In this document: positions 43,751 to 52,463 of the stretch, one piece after another | Layout: the number at the start of each line of letters is the position of its first letter | How positions within the stretch are numbered: the first letter of the stretch is position 1 | Assembly (NCBI GenBank): GCA_902558435.1 | Contig: CACEDU010000003.1 | Location: forward strand, 1 to 64,000 | Direction: 5' to 3' | Length of the DNA stretch: 64,000 bases | Source: an uncultured Pelagibacteraceae bacterium | GTDB taxonomy: Bacteria; Pseudomonadota; Alphaproteobacteria; Pelagibacterales; Pelagibacteraceae | The notes under the pieces: generated by a model | Seen by the model: the letters and a program-made list of their open reading frames with translations, nothing else | Databases searched by the model: none | What the model was told of the DNA's origin: nothing | Made by a program: the position numbers and the translations under genes

Positions 43751-45181
43751 ATGGAACAAATAAATATCATTAGTCAATCCTCAGCGATAATATTAACTTT
43801 AGCAATTAGTATTATTTTTGTAATAATTGGAATCCTTTACTCTAAAAAGTATCAAGGGATTAATAATTATTTAGTTGCAAGTAGATCTGTTGGTACTTTT
43901 TCTTTAACTGCAAGTTTGGTCGCATCTGCTTTGGGTGCATGGATATTATTTGGTCCTGCATCTGCTGCTACATGGGGAGGTGTAGGGGCAGTTATCGGAT
44001 ATTCTTTAGGAACAGCATTTCCTCTTTTCACCCTTATATACTTAGGAAAAAAATTTAGAGATAAATACCCAAGAAGCAAATCTTTAATTGAAGTTGTAAG
44101 ACATAGATTTGGTTCACAATTATTTAAACTGATTTTATTTTTATCCATTTTTTATATGTCCATTTTTTTAATAGCAGAGGTGACAGCTGTTTCTATATTA
44201 ATCAATTATATATCTGGAACAGATCTGTGGATAACATCATCTATAGTGATAATTAGTTCTCTTTTATATACTTTGTATGGTGGATTAAGAGCTTCAATAT
44301 TTACAGATAATATTCAGTTTATAGTTTTTGGTTTACTTTTAATAATATCATTTTCGTATTTGATATCTTTAAACTCTAATGAGTTTAGCTTTGAATTTAT
44401 CAAACAAAATAAACCTAATTTATTAAGCTTTAACTATTTGCCAAATTTTACTGCAGGTCTAACTTTTTTTATAGCTGTTGCAGCAACAAATCTTTTTCAT
44501 CAAGGTAATTGGCAAAGAGTTTATGCAGCTAAAGACAATAAAGTTTTAAAAAGTAGTCTAATTTTTTCATTTTTAATCATAATACCAATTGTATTTTTGG
44601 TGGGATTTACAGGGTTAATTGCAACTTCTCAAAATTCAAATCTTATTCCTGATCTAGCATTTTTTTCTTTGTTACTTAAAGAAAATGCTCTTTTTCTATC
44701 AATTATAATAATAATTTTAGCTATTTCATTAACAGTAAGCAGCGTAGATACTTTGGTAAATGCTATTTCTAGTTTAATCATTGTTGATGGAAATAAAGTT
44801 ATCAAATTTAAAGGTGATTATTTAAAATTATCTAAGCAAATAATAATATTAATCTCTTTAATTTCTTTTTTCGTTGCATCAAAAGGAATAAGTATTTTAT
44901 ATTTATTTTTATTAGCTGATTTATTTTGTTGTGCGGCTGTACTAAGTGTATTTTATAGTTTTTACTCCAAAAAATTTACTGAAAAAAATGCATATGTTGC
45001 TATTATTGTTGGATTAATTGGAGGAATTCTTTTATTCCCAAGTCCTGACTTTTCAAAATCAATTCTGGTCGGAATAATATTGCCTTTAGACTTTTTACCT
45101 ATATTTGTCTCTCAATCCTTGCTTTTTTGCTCATTTATTGTTGCAACATTTTTACCTATTTTAACTTGGAGACTAAAATAA
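43751..45181 (+). CDS. thiV: Sodium:solute symporter ThiV, putative HMP (thiamin pyrimidine) transporter
   Basis: A 476-aa sodium:solute symporter with 13 or so membrane segments; 'S-L-V-A-S-A-L-G-A-W-I-L-F-G-P' in the first helices and 'H-Q-G-N-W-Q-R-V-Y-A' later are typical of the SSS family. A TPP riboswitch lies directly upstream. SAR11 cells lack de novo synthesis of the pyrimidine precursor of thiamin, and a riboswitch-linked SSS transporter named ThiV has been proposed to import HMP. This gene has the same arrangement. Transport of HMP is thus a context-based inference, supported by the riboswitch. Confidence 0.88.
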   Translation: MEQINIISQSSAIILTLAISIIFVIIGILYSKKYQGINNYLVASRSVGTFSLTASLVASALGAWILFGPASAATWGGVGAVIGYSLGTAFPLFTLIYLGKKFRDKYPRSKSLIEVVRHRFGSQLFKLILFLSIFYMSIFLIAEVTAVSILINYISGTDLWITSSIVIISSLLYTLYGGLRASIFTDNIQFIVFGLLLIISFSYLISLNSNEFSFEFIKQNKPNLLSFNYLPNFTAGLTFFIAVAATNLFHQGNWQRVYAAKDNKVLKSSLIFSFLIIIPIVFLVGFTGLIATSQNSNLIPDLAFFSLLLKENALFLSIIIIILAISLTVSSVDTLVNAISSLIIVDGNKVIKFKGDYLKLSKQIIILISLISFFVASKGISILYLFLLADLFCCAAVLSVFYSFYSKKFTEKNAYVAIIVGLIGGILLFPSPDFSKSILVGIILPLDFLPIFVSQSLLFCSFIVATFLPILTWRLK

Positions 45182-45224
45182 ACCATCATTTACATCCTGT
45201 TTATATAAATATATTATAAAAATT

Positions 45225-46331
45225 ATGAGTTTTATTTTGCCATTTATTATATTGATCATTGTAGTTGTTTTTATTCATGAATATGGACATTACTATTTTG
45301 CAAAGAAATATGGTGTTGGAGTAACTGACTTTTCTATAGGTTTTGGAAAAGAATTATTTGGTTGGAATGACAAATCTGGAACAAGATGGAAAATTTGCTG
45401 GATACCCCTTGGCGGTTATGTTAAATTTTTTGGAGATCGAAATGTTTTTTCCCAGGCTGATCAAGAAGAACTTTTAAAAAAATACAATAAAGAAGATCAA
45501 GAAAAGCTTTTTGTCACAAAACCGTTGTATCAAAGATCATTGATTGTTGCAGGTGGTCCAATTGCAAACTTTGTTTTAGCAATATTTATTTTTTTATTCA
45601 TATATATGTTTGCTGGAAAAGACTTTACCCCAGCAATTATCGATGAGGTTCAAAAAGACAGCCCTGCAGAAATTGCTGGAATGAAAAAAAATGACATAAT
45701 ACTTGAGATAGATAATAGCAAAGTAGAGAGTATTCTTGACGTTTCTAAACTAATTTTAATGTCAACATCTGAAATAGTTGATTTTAAAGTTTCTAGATAT
45801 GATCAAGAATTATTATTAAAAGTAAAACCAAAAATTGTCGCCGGAGTTGATAATCTAGGAAACAAAATTAACAAAAGAATTATTGGCATAAAACTTAGTC
45901 CTTATAACAATGAAATAAATCATAAAAAATTAGGACCAGCTAGGGCATTAATTGAGTCTTTTAAAGAAGTTTACTTTGTTACCACTTCTTCTCTTAAATA
46001 TATGGGCTCAATGATTATTGGCTCTGGAGACAGCTCTCAATTAGGAGGGCCTATTAGAATAGCTAAAATTTCAGGTCAAGTTGCAGAGTTTGGAATACTC
46101 CCATTTATTAGCATGATGGCTTATATTTCGATTAGTCTAGGTTTAATAAATCTATTTCCCATCCCACTTTTAGATGGTGGTCACTTAATGTTTTACGCTT
46201 TCGAAAAAGTATTAGGAAAGCCGTTAAGCCAAAAAACTCAAGAAGGTTTTTTTCGAATCGGAATGTTTTTATTATTAACTTTGATGTTTTTTGCCACTTT
46301 CAACGACCTTAAAGATTTAGGCTTATTTTAA
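45225..46331 (+). CDS. rseP: Site-2 protease family zinc metalloprotease (RseP-like)
   Basis: This 368-aa membrane protease has the zinc motif 'F-I-H-E-Y-G-H-Y' (H-E-x-x-H) in its first helix, the substrate-shaping 'P-L-G-G-Y-V-K' segment, a single PDZ domain (about residues 125-215) and the third-ligand motif 'P-I-P-L-L-D-G-G-H' near the C terminus. It cleaves membrane-embedded substrates such as anti-sigma factors or leftover signal peptides. RseP often sits beside dxr and bamA, but here it is flanked by thiV and hup, and E. coli RseP has two PDZ domains, so it may be a separate paralogue. Confidence 0.88.
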   Translation: MSFILPFIILIIVVVFIHEYGHYYFAKKYGVGVTDFSIGFGKELFGWNDKSGTRWKICWIPLGGYVKFFGDRNVFSQADQEELLKKYNKEDQEKLFVTKPLYQRSLIVAGGPIANFVLAIFIFLFIYMFAGKDFTPAIIDEVQKDSPAEIAGMKKNDIILEIDNSKVESILDVSKLILMSTSEIVDFKVSRYDQELLLKVKPKIVAGVDNLGNKINKRIIGIKLSPYNNEINHKKLGPARALIESFKEVYFVTTSSLKYMGSMIIGSGDSSQLGGPIRIAKISGQVAEFGILPFISMMAYISISLGLINLFPIPLLDGGHLMFYAFEKVLGKPLSQKTQEGFFRIGMFLLLTLMFFATFNDLKDLGLF

Positions 46332-46482
46332 AGGCATTTTTGACAGTTAAAAAAGCTATATAAATCAACGTTTTTTTACAACTATATGTTGTGCCAAAAA
46401 ATATTTTAGACACAAAAAAAAAGCTTGAATTATCAATGATTTTGTTAAGTATATAAATATAACCTTTAAAACCGGAGCTAAA

Positions 46483-46758
46483 ATGAACAAAAAACAACTA
46501 ATAGCGAAACTAGCTGGGTCGTTAAATCAAAGTAAAGCTGATGCTGAGCGTACTTTTGATACAATTACCAACACTATTTTGGATGCTTTAAAAGGCGACG
46601 ATAATGTGAAAATTGCTGGTTTTGGTACATATAAAGTGGCTAAAAGAAAAGCCCGAATTGGCCGTAATCCAAGAACTGGAGAACAAATCCAAATCGCAGC
46701 TTCTCAAAAGGTAAAATTTTTACCTGCAAAAGCACTTAAAGAAGTTTTCAACAAATAA
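46483..46758 (+). CDS. hup: HU-family DNA-binding protein
   Basis: A 91-aa nucleoid protein starting M-N-K-K-Q-L-I. It has the HU/IHF beta-arm signature 'V-K-I-A-G-F-G-T-Y-K-V' followed by 'R-x-A-R-I-G-R-N-P-R-T-G-E', where the proline intercalates into bent DNA. The mid-length form without extensions fits HU rather than the IHF subunits. A CGGAGCTAAA site precedes the ATG, about 150 nt of AT-rich DNA lies upstream, and a hairpin terminator follows. Confidence 0.95.
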   Translation: MNKKQLIAKLAGSLNQSKADAERTFDTITNTILDALKGDDNVKIAGFGTYKVAKRKARIGRNPRTGEQIQIAASQKVKFLPAKALKEVFNK

Positions 46759-46767
46759 ACTTTTTTT

Positions 46768-46807
46768 AACAGCCTTTTTTAAGCTTAAAAACTTGAAAAA
46801 GGCTGTT
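46768..46807 (+). terminator. Terminator-like hairpin downstream of hup
   Basis: Arms AACAGCCTTTTT (46768-46779) and AAAAAGGCTGTT (46796-46807) are perfectly complementary over 12 bp around a 16-nt loop that can itself pair weakly. It starts 9 nt after the hup stop codon. The A/T pairs near the stem top and the lack of a long T run make strong termination uncertain, but the position fits an end for the hup message. Confidence 0.7.
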
Positions 46808-46904
46808 ACTACATGCACTTACTGCATACCTATTTTTCCTAACTATCAATAGTTTTTTAATTTTATTAAATTTATAAGAACACCTTTAATTAAACGGAGG
46901 TGAA

Positions 46905-48206
46905 ATGGTTAAACTTTTAAAAAAACTGGTTGGTCCATTAGTAAGTTTATTTTTCTTACTAAATATGACTAGTGCCGGTTATGCTGAAACTACAGTTTCA
47001 GCTGAAGTAGGTTTCATATTCAATACATTTCTTTTCTTGGTCTGTGGTTTTCTAGTAATGTTTATGGCAGCTGGATTCGCCATGCTTGAATCAGGAATGG
47101 TAACATCAAAAAGTGTATCAGTAATATGTGCCAAAAATATTGGATTATTTTCAATAGCTGGAATTATGTTCTGGATGGTTGGATATAATTTAGCATACGG
47201 AATTCCAGAAGGTGGATACATTGGAAGCTTTACTCCATGGTCTGATGCAAGTTCAGTAGATACTGGATATGCAGATGGATCTGATTGGTACTTCCAAATG
47301 GTTTTCTGTGCAACAACAGTTTCAATTGTATCTGGAACATTAGCTGAAAGAATTAAGTTATGGCCGTTCTTTTTATTTGCAGCTATTCTTTCAGGTATCA
47401 TTTATCCAATCGTTATGGGTTGGCAGTGGGGAGGTGGCTGGTTAGCAGCTGCTGGTTTCTCAGACTTTGCTGGCTCTACTCTCGTTCACTCAACTGGAGG
47501 TGCAGCAGCATTAGCTGGAGCAATTCTATTAGGAGCTAGAACAGGTAGATTTGATAAATCTGGAGCAGCTAAACCTATGAAGCCGTTTGCGGCGTCATCT
47601 GTACCATTGGTAACAGTTGGAGTATTTATTTTATGGCTAGGTTGGTTCGGATTTAATGGTGGATCACAATTAGCAATGGGAACATTTGATGATGCAGTTG
47701 CTGTATCAAATATTTTCATTAACACAAATTTAGCAGCCTGTGGTGGTGTATTAGCAGCTGGAGCAGTAACTAGATTAATGGCAGGTAAAACTGACGTTAT
47801 ACAAATGCTTAACGGAGCAATTGGTGGTCTAGTAGCAATTACAGCTGAACCATTAATGCCTTCACCGCTAGCAGCAATTCTTATAGGTGCAATTGGTGGA
47901 CTAATAGTTGTGTTCGGAACTAAATTATTATTCTCACTTAAAATCGATGATGTAGTTGGAGCAATTCCAGCTCACTTATTCGCTGGAGTATGGGGAACAT
48001 TAGCTGTTCCACTTACAAATGGTGATGCATCATTCGGTGCGCAGCTTCTTGGAGTAATATCAATCAATGCGTTTGTTTTTATAGTTTCACTAATAGTTTG
48101 GGGAATTATGAAAGGTACAATGGGTATAAGATTGAGTAAAGAAGCAGAAAGACTTGGAACTGACGTTTCAGAGTCTGGTGTAATTGCATACGCAATAAGA
48201 GACTAA
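46905..48206 (+). CDS. amt: Ammonium transporter, Amt family
   Basis: The 433-aa protein has a signal-like first helix (as in AmtB), 11 membrane helices and the Amt motifs: 'F-A-G-S-T-L-V-H-S-T-G-G' with the first pore histidine, 'F-G-F-N-G-G-S' and 'I-P-A-H-L-F-A-G-V-W-G' with the second pore histidine. It imports ammonium for nitrogen assimilation. Ammonium from alanine dehydrogenase would be internal, so this gene serves external supply. An ACGGAGGTGAA site precedes the ATG. No GlnK gene is adjacent in the window. Confidence 0.96.
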   Translation: MVKLLKKLVGPLVSLFFLLNMTSAGYAETTVSAEVGFIFNTFLFLVCGFLVMFMAAGFAMLESGMVTSKSVSVICAKNIGLFSIAGIMFWMVGYNLAYGIPEGGYIGSFTPWSDASSVDTGYADGSDWYFQMVFCATTVSIVSGTLAERIKLWPFFLFAAILSGIIYPIVMGWQWGGGWLAAAGFSDFAGSTLVHSTGGAAALAGAILLGARTGRFDKSGAAKPMKPFAASSVPLVTVGVFILWLGWFGFNGGSQLAMGTFDDAVAVSNIFINTNLAACGGVLAAGAVTRLMAGKTDVIQMLNGAIGGLVAITAEPLMPSPLAAILIGAIGGLIVVFGTKLLFSLKIDDVVGAIPAHLFAGVWGTLAVPLTNGDASFGAQLLGVISINAFVFIVSLIVWGIMKGTMGIRLSKEAERLGTDVSESGVIAYAIRD

Positions 48207-48235
48207 AGAATAACTATCTCTCTCTCTATAGTTAG

Positions 48236-48260
48236 AAAAGGCCCCTATTTGGGGCCTTTT
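48236..48260. terminator. Intrinsic terminator downstream of amt, shared with convergent bcp
   Basis: A perfect 10-bp stem, AAAAGGCCCC and GGGGCCTTTT, is closed by the loop TATTT and followed on the plus strand by further T residues. The convergent bcp gene ends immediately after it (stop at 48261), so the element may terminate both messages. A CT-repeat flanked by TAACTAT and ATAGTTA lies just before. Confidence 0.92.
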
Positions 48261-48707
48261 TTATTTAATACTATTAATAAAATCTAAAACCTCTTGAGCA
48301 TGGCCTACTGCTCTAATGTTTCTCCACTCTTTTATAATTTTATTTTTTTTAATTACAAAAGTACTTCTAACCGTGCCCATAATTTCCCTGCCCATAAATT
48401 TCTTTTTAGCCCATGTTTTGTATGCTTTAAGAGAGGTCTTATCTTCATCAGCTAGTAACTCAAACTTTAGATTAAGTTTTTTGCTCCATTTTTGATGACT
48501 CACTAAACTATCTTTTGAAATTCCATAAATTGTACATCCAAGATTTTCAAATTTACTTAGAAGTTTATTAAAATCATTTGTTTCAATCGTACATCCACTT
48601 GTATTGTCCTTTGGATAAAAATAGATAATAATAAATTTTGATTTTATTTTATTTAATTCAACAGTTTTTCCAGATGTAGATGATAATTTAAAGTTTGGAG
48701 CCTTCAT
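48261..48707 (-). CDS. bcp: Peroxiredoxin, BCP/PrxQ type
   Basis: A 148-aa thiol peroxidase with the peroxidatic cysteine in 'S-G-C-T-I-E-T' (Cys39) and, as in PrxQ/BCP, a possible resolving cysteine in 'G-C-T-I-Y-G-I-S' a few residues later. The thioredoxin fold, 'F-Y-P-K-D-N-T' loop and 'R-S-T-F-V-I' segment are typical. It reduces peroxides in the cytoplasm using thioredoxin. It is transcribed towards the amt gene, sharing the terminator region. Confidence 0.93.
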   Translation of the reverse strand: MKAPNFKLSSTSGKTVELNKIKSKFIIIYFYPKDNTSGCTIETNDFNKLLSKFENLGCTIYGISKDSLVSHQKWSKKLNLKFELLADEDKTSLKAYKTWAKKKFMGREIMGTVRSTFVIKKNKIIKEWRNIRAVGHAQEVLDFINSIK

Positions 48708-48761
48708 ATTGTGATCTTTATTTTTTATAGTAATATATTTTATTTAGTGTATTAAACCTTT

Positions 48762-49148
48762 ATGACAATAAAATCAGCATCAACATTAGTCGCAGAAGCT
48801 CTAAAAGAAATAAAAACCATATCACCCAGTGAAGCTTTAGAAAAAGTTAATAATAATATCTGTAATCTTATTGATATAAGAGATGTAAGAGAATTAGAAA
48901 GATTAGGTAGAATAGAAAACTCTTCTCATATACCAAGAGGAATGTTGGAATTTTGGATGGATCCAGATAGTCAATATTTTAAGGAAGGAAAAATCGATAT
49001 GAATAAAGAAATAGTTTTATTCTGTGCCGGAGGACTTAGATCAGCTTTGGCCACTAAAACTTTACAAAATATGGGTTTTACTAACATTTCTCATGTGGAT
49101 GGTGGATTTGGTTCAATGCAAAATTCTGGATTTAAAATTATAAAATAA
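48762..49148 (+). CDS. Rhodanese-like domain protein
   Basis: This 128-aa single-domain rhodanese has the active loop 'F-C-A-G-G-L-R-S-A-L' with catalytic Cys88 and the 'L-I-D-I-R-D-V-R-E' strand. It transfers sulfane sulfur from thiosulfate or persulfides to acceptors. A sulfur-transfer role alongside MnmA (51340-52458) or the sulfide-oxidation genes is possible, but the gene is monocistronic here. It is divergent from bcp with 54 nt between starts. Confidence 0.9.
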   Translation: MTIKSASTLVAEALKEIKTISPSEALEKVNNNICNLIDIRDVRELERLGRIENSSHIPRGMLEFWMDPDSQYFKEGKIDMNKEIVLFCAGGLRSALATKTLQNMGFTNISHVDGGFGSMQNSGFKIIK

Positions 49149-49156
49149 TCCTGAAG

Positions 49157-49630
49157 TTAGTCTAATAAATTTATTCTCTTTGCGTAAAACATCCTAGCAA
49201 TCCAATAAATTACCAAACCAATTGGACCAATAAAGTAAGTTATAATTAATGGAATAAAAACTAAATATTTTGACATAAATAATTTTTGACTATCTTTCAT
49301 AATCCAGGCCCCGCAAAATAAATTTACAGCTAAAAAGTGTGTCCAAAACATTATTAAAAAAGCTTCTGCCTCAAAGAGGTTTTTTAAATCGTATAAACCA
49401 AGATACAGTGTAAAATTATAATCAAAATCGTATCCAGAAACAAAAAAGAAGTAACCCAGATAGCAATACACAGCAGACAATATTAAAAAAGGAACAACAG
49501 ATGTTACTAGCAAACCACAAACTTTAGATTGTGGAAAAACAATCAAAATCAGCCAAAAAGGTATTACGCCAATATTTAACCACAAATAGATCATTTCTAT
49601 GGTAAAAAAAGCTGCTATTTGTTCAATCAT
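49157..49630 (-). CDS. ABA4-like family membrane protein
   Basis: The 157-aa protein has about four to five membrane helices with charged ends. The patterns 'G-x-I-P-F-W-L-I-L-I' and 'F-M-S-K-Y-L-V-F-I-P-L...I-G-P-I-G-L' match the ABA4-like (DUF4281) family, named after a plant protein required for neoxanthin synthesis. Bacterial members are poorly understood; a link with carotenoid or retinal chemistry is possible but unshown. The gene is convergent with the rhodanese gene and divergent from recX. Confidence 0.75.
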   Translation of the reverse strand: MIEQIAAFFTIEMIYLWLNIGVIPFWLILIVFPQSKVCGLLVTSVVPFLILSAVYCYLGYFFFVSGYDFDYNFTLYLGLYDLKNLFEAEAFLIMFWTHFLAVNLFCGAWIMKDSQKLFMSKYLVFIPLIITYFIGPIGLVIYWIARMFYAKRINLLD

Positions 49631-49659
49631 AATATTTTTATATTATATTATATAGGCGC

Positions 49660-50223
49660 ATGATTCCTATAAAAAATAAAAAAAAGACATTAGAAGTCAC
49701 GGTAACTGAAATGACTAATTTCGCACTTAATTATGTAGAAAAATTTGCTCCATCAAAACAACAATTGAGAACGTATTTGTTAAAAAAATATCTTACGTCA
49801 AGAACTCCAAATATAAAAAAAAATGATGTATCAAATTTAATCGATATTGTTCTTGAAGATCTTGAAAAATCAAAATTTATTAATGACAAATTTTACTCAG
49901 AATCTAAAGCAAAAAGTTTAATACAAAGAGGATCTTCAATAAATAAGATAAGAAATTATTTAATCACCAAAGGCGTAGGTGAAAAATATATAAAAAATAC
50001 TATCAAACGAATCAAAGATATAAATGAAGACCAAGATTTTTTTTCAGCTATAAAAATTTGTAAAAAAAAAAGAATTGGACCATCAAGACAGGAGGACAAT
50101 AGACCTTTATTTTATAAAAAAGACATCGGAGTATTAGCACGCTCAGGTTTTGATTTTGAAGTTTCAAGAAGAGTAATGGATTTAGATAAAGATGAATATT
50201 TAAAGATTATAAATCTTCTTTAG
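49660..50223 (+). CDS. recX: RecX family regulatory protein
   Basis: This 187-aa lysine-rich protein shows tandem three-helix repeats typical of RecX ('L-R-T-Y-L-L-K-K-Y', 'I-D-I-V-L-E-D-L-E-K-S-K-F-I-N-D', 'R-G-S-S-I-N-K-I-R-N-Y-L-I-T-K-G-V-G'). RecX binds RecA filaments and limits their activity. No recA is next to it in the window. Similarity is moderate by eye, with the helix pattern better conserved than exact residues. It is convergent with a small membrane-protein gene whose last 17 nt overlap. Confidence 0.78.
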   Translation: MIPIKNKKKTLEVTVTEMTNFALNYVEKFAPSKQQLRTYLLKKYLTSRTPNIKKNDVSNLIDIVLEDLEKSKFINDKFYSESKAKSLIQRGSSINKIRNYLITKGVGEKYIKNTIKRIKDINEDQDFFSAIKICKKKRIGPSRQEDNRPLFYKKDIGVLARSGFDFEVSRRVMDLDKDEYLKIINLL

Positions 50224-50356
50224 TTTTTTTATTTTTTTCTTCTAAATAATATTGAATTTTGTTTTTTATATAATTTTTGACCATTACAAAAACTATTAAG
50301 CCAAATATTGAAACGGATACAATGATTATTAAAATTATTCTTAATTGCTCGCTCAT
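50207..50356 (-). CDS. 49-aa small membrane protein translationally coupled to cysQ
   Basis: The frame from ATG 50356 to TAA 50207 encodes 49 residues: M-S-E-Q, a strongly hydrophobic helix (about residues 6-27, I/V/L/F rich) and a lysine-rich C-terminal tail (K-N-K-K-T-K-E). The ATG overlaps the cysQ TGA by 3 of 4 nt (ATGA), a classic coupling arrangement. The size and shape recall CcmD-like or other small single-pass proteins, but I do not recognise it. The 3' end overlaps the convergent recX by 17 nt. Confidence 0.6.
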   Translation of the reverse strand: MSEQLRIILIIIVSVSIFGLIVFVMVKNYIKNKIQYYLEEKNKKTKEDL

Positions 50357-51129
50357 TTTAATTTATCGCTTCTTTTAATAATTAAACTTGGATTTTTAAA
50401 ATCTTTTTTTCCATATCTAATTTCATTACCATCAAAATCTCTAATTATACCACCTGAGTTTTCTAATATGGCATGTCCTGCAGCAATATCCCACTCACAC
50501 GCTCTAGGTTCAGCAACATAACCATCAAATTCTCCTGTTGCGATAACGCAAAATTTGAGTGAGCTCTTCATTTTAACGTATTCTGTTACGCCAATTTTTT
50601 TATGAATTATCTCAATTTCAGGTTTTAATATATTTGAGTATGAAACAACTTTTACCGAATTTAATGAAGTTAATTTTTTACAATCTAATTTAGTTTTTTT
50701 ATTATTAGATAATTCAAATGATTTATCTTTTCCATAAGAATAAAACATCCTTTTTTTCGCTGGTGCATTGATTAATCCTGCAACAGCTTTTCCATTTAAT
50801 ATCAAACCAGCATTTAAAGTAAATTCCTCTTTGTTGTTAATATAATCATATGTTCCATCAATAGGATCGATAAGCCAAAAGTCTTTTAGATCTGTTTTAG
50901 ATTTGTTGTGCGAAGTTTCTTCAGAGACAATTGGAATTTCAGGTGTTAATTCTAATATTTTTTTTGTAAGGAGCTTATTTACTTCAATATCACCATTACT
51001 AACTGGCGTATTATCAGATTTAATTTCTTTTATTAAACCTTGATTTCTAAGTTTAATAGAGAGATCTCCTGCAATTAAGAAAGTGTCAATTAAATTTTCG
51101 ATAATATTTTTTAATTTAGTTTCATCCAT
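50353..51129 (-). CDS. cysQ: 3'(2'),5'-bisphosphate nucleotidase, CysQ-like (inositol monophosphatase family)
   Basis: The start used is ATG 51129 (258 aa), overlapping the DUF3553 gene by 8 nt; a TTG at 51138 is possible. The IMPase metal sites are present: 'S-E-E-T' (Glu), 'W-L-I-D-P-I-D-G-T-Y-D' and 'C-E-W-D-I-A-A-G-H'. CysQ hydrolyses PAP to AMP in sulfur assimilation and degrades phosphoadenosine by-products. The 'D-P-I-D-G-T-x-D-Y/Y-I-N' block fits CysQ better than inositol monophosphatase. It continues into a small membrane-protein gene through an ATGA overlap. Confidence 0.86.
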   Translation of the reverse strand: MDETKLKNIIENLIDTFLIAGDLSIKLRNQGLIKEIKSDNTPVSNGDIEVNKLLTKKILELTPEIPIVSEETSHNKSKTDLKDFWLIDPIDGTYDYINNKEEFTLNAGLILNGKAVAGLINAPAKKRMFYSYGKDKSFELSNNKKTKLDCKKLTSLNSVKVVSYSNILKPEIEIIHKKIGVTEYVKMKSSLKFCVIATGEFDGYVAEPRACEWDIAAGHAILENSGGIIRDFDGNEIRYGKKDFKNPSLIIKRSDKLK

Positions 51130-51298
51130 TACTTTCAATTCTCTCTAGCTCAATATTATTTGCATTTATCACTTTTTTACCAACATTTTCAAAGTTCACA
51201 GTTACTTTGTCTTTAATTATCGACTGAACTTGACCAATACCCCAACTTTTGTTGGCAGGATTAATAACTTTGTCACCTGGCTCAAAATCTAAAATCAT
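51122..51298 (-). CDS. DUF3553 family protein
   Basis: The frame from ATG 51298 to TGA 51122 encodes 58 residues with the DUF3553 pattern '[10 protein letters not shown]', 'W-G-I-G-Q-V-Q-S-I', '[13 protein letters not shown]', a small beta-rich CarD/Tudor-like protein widespread in alphaproteobacteria. Function is unknown; the fold resembles nucleic-acid or polymerase-binding domains. The stop lies inside the cysQ start region (8-nt overlap), so the two are co-translated. Confidence 0.8.
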   Translation of the reverse strand: MILDFEPGDKVINPANKSWGIGQVQSIIKDKVTVNFENVGKKVINANNIELERIESNG

Positions 51299-51339
51299 TT
51301 AATTTAACTTATAATAGAAATAAGTATAAATACCATCAA

Positions 51340-52458
51340 ATGAATTTAGAAACTAACTCTTTAGGATTTAATAAAAAACCATCAGAAACAACAGTTGTTG
51401 TTGCAATGTCTGGAGGTGTAGACTCCTCGACTGTTGCAGGAATGATGAAAAAAGAAGGTTATAAAGTAATTGGTATAACTTTGAAATTATACGATGACGG
51501 TAAAGAGGTTGCTGCTTCAAAACAATGTTGTTCAGGTCAGGATATAATGGATGCTAAGAGGGTAGCACATAAATTAGATATAGAACACAAGATACTATAT
51601 TACCAAAGTAAATTTAAACAAGGTGTTGTTGATAATTTTGTTGAGAGTTATTTAAAAGGGGAAACGCCAATACCTTGTGTGCAATGCAATCAAACAGTCA
51701 AATTTAAAGATTTATTTGAATTTTCAAAAGATTTAAATGCGGATGCTTTAATTACAGGTCACTATGTTAAGAGTTTGACGCAAAATAATAAAACAAACAT
51801 GTATAGAGCAATAGATGAGAATAGAGATCAAAGCTATTTTTTATTCAATACCACAAGAGAACAATTAAACTATATTAGATTTCCATTAGGAGGATTATTA
51901 AAAGATAAAACAAGAGAAATTGCAAAAGAGTTAAATTTAAATGTTGCAGATAAACCAGATAGCCAAGACATATGCTTTGTTCCTAATGGAGACTATGCAT
52001 CAGTAATAAAAAAATTTAAACCAGAGTCCTATAAAAAAGGAAATATTAAAAATTTAGATGGAAAAGTTGTTGGCGTACATGATGGAATAGTCAATTTCAC
52101 AATTGGTCAAAGAAAAGGAATTAAAGTTTCCAACGAGGAACCATTTTATGTAATTAAAATTGATGCTGAAAAAAATGAAATATTTATAGGACCTAAAGAA
52201 AAATTAGCAAAGACAGAAATTAATTTAAAAAACTTAAATATTTTGGCAGACAATCAAGAATTTAATCAAAAAATTTTAGTTAAAGTAAGATCCACTGGTA
52301 AACTTTTAGAGGCAAATGTAAATTTTCAGAACAATAATGATGCAAAAGTTAATCTTTTTAGTCCTGAGTATGGAATTTCACCTGGCCAAGCTTGTGTATT
52401 TTACAAGAAAGACCAATTTGGTCATAAAGTATTAGGTGGTGGTTGGATTAAAGATTAA
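51340..52458 (+). CDS. mnmA: tRNA 2-thiouridylase
   Basis: This 372-aa enzyme has the PP-loop '[10 protein letters not shown]' and the catalytic cysteines 'P-C-V-Q-C-N' and 'Q-D-I-C-F'. The 'T-G-H-Y' motif, '[10 protein letters not shown]' and C-terminal barrel with 'G-Q-R-K-G-I' are also present. It thiolates U34 of Glu, Gln and Lys tRNAs, taking sulfur from a persulfide carrier. A mild N-terminal extension (S-L-G-F-N-K-K-P) precedes the PP-loop. It is divergent from the DUF3553 gene with a short intergenic space. Confidence 0.95.
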   Translation: MNLETNSLGFNKKPSETTVVVAMSGGVDSSTVAGMMKKEGYKVIGITLKLYDDGKEVAASKQCCSGQDIMDAKRVAHKLDIEHKILYYQSKFKQGVVDNFVESYLKGETPIPCVQCNQTVKFKDLFEFSKDLNADALITGHYVKSLTQNNKTNMYRAIDENRDQSYFLFNTTREQLNYIRFPLGGLLKDKTREIAKELNLNVADKPDSQDICFVPNGDYASVIKKFKPESYKKGNIKNLDGKVVGVHDGIVNFTIGQRKGIKVSNEEPFYVIKIDAEKNEIFIGPKEKLAKTEINLKNLNILADNQEFNQKILVKVRSTGKLLEANVNFQNNNDAKVNLFSPEYGISPGQACVFYKKDQFGHKVLGGGWIKD

Positions 52459-52463
52459 AAATT

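Noticed and set aside
46391-46413. ATTTTAGACAC upstream of hup, partly like the operator motif
   Set aside because: The AACCC half is absent, and A/T-rich matches of this size are expected by chance in this DNA.
46979-47401. Minus-strand open frame opposite amt
   Set aside because: Antisense shadow of a well-conserved ammonium transporter gene; no ribosome site.
46905-48206. NtrC-type operator before amt
   Set aside because: The TGCACTTACTGCA-like stretch near 46814-46826 does not have the TGCAC-N5-GTGCA symmetry expected of such a site.
48211-48234. CT repeat flanked by TAACTAT/ATAGTTA as a regulatory element
   Set aside because: Only a 7-bp inverted repeat just before a strong terminator; probably part of the untranslated tail.
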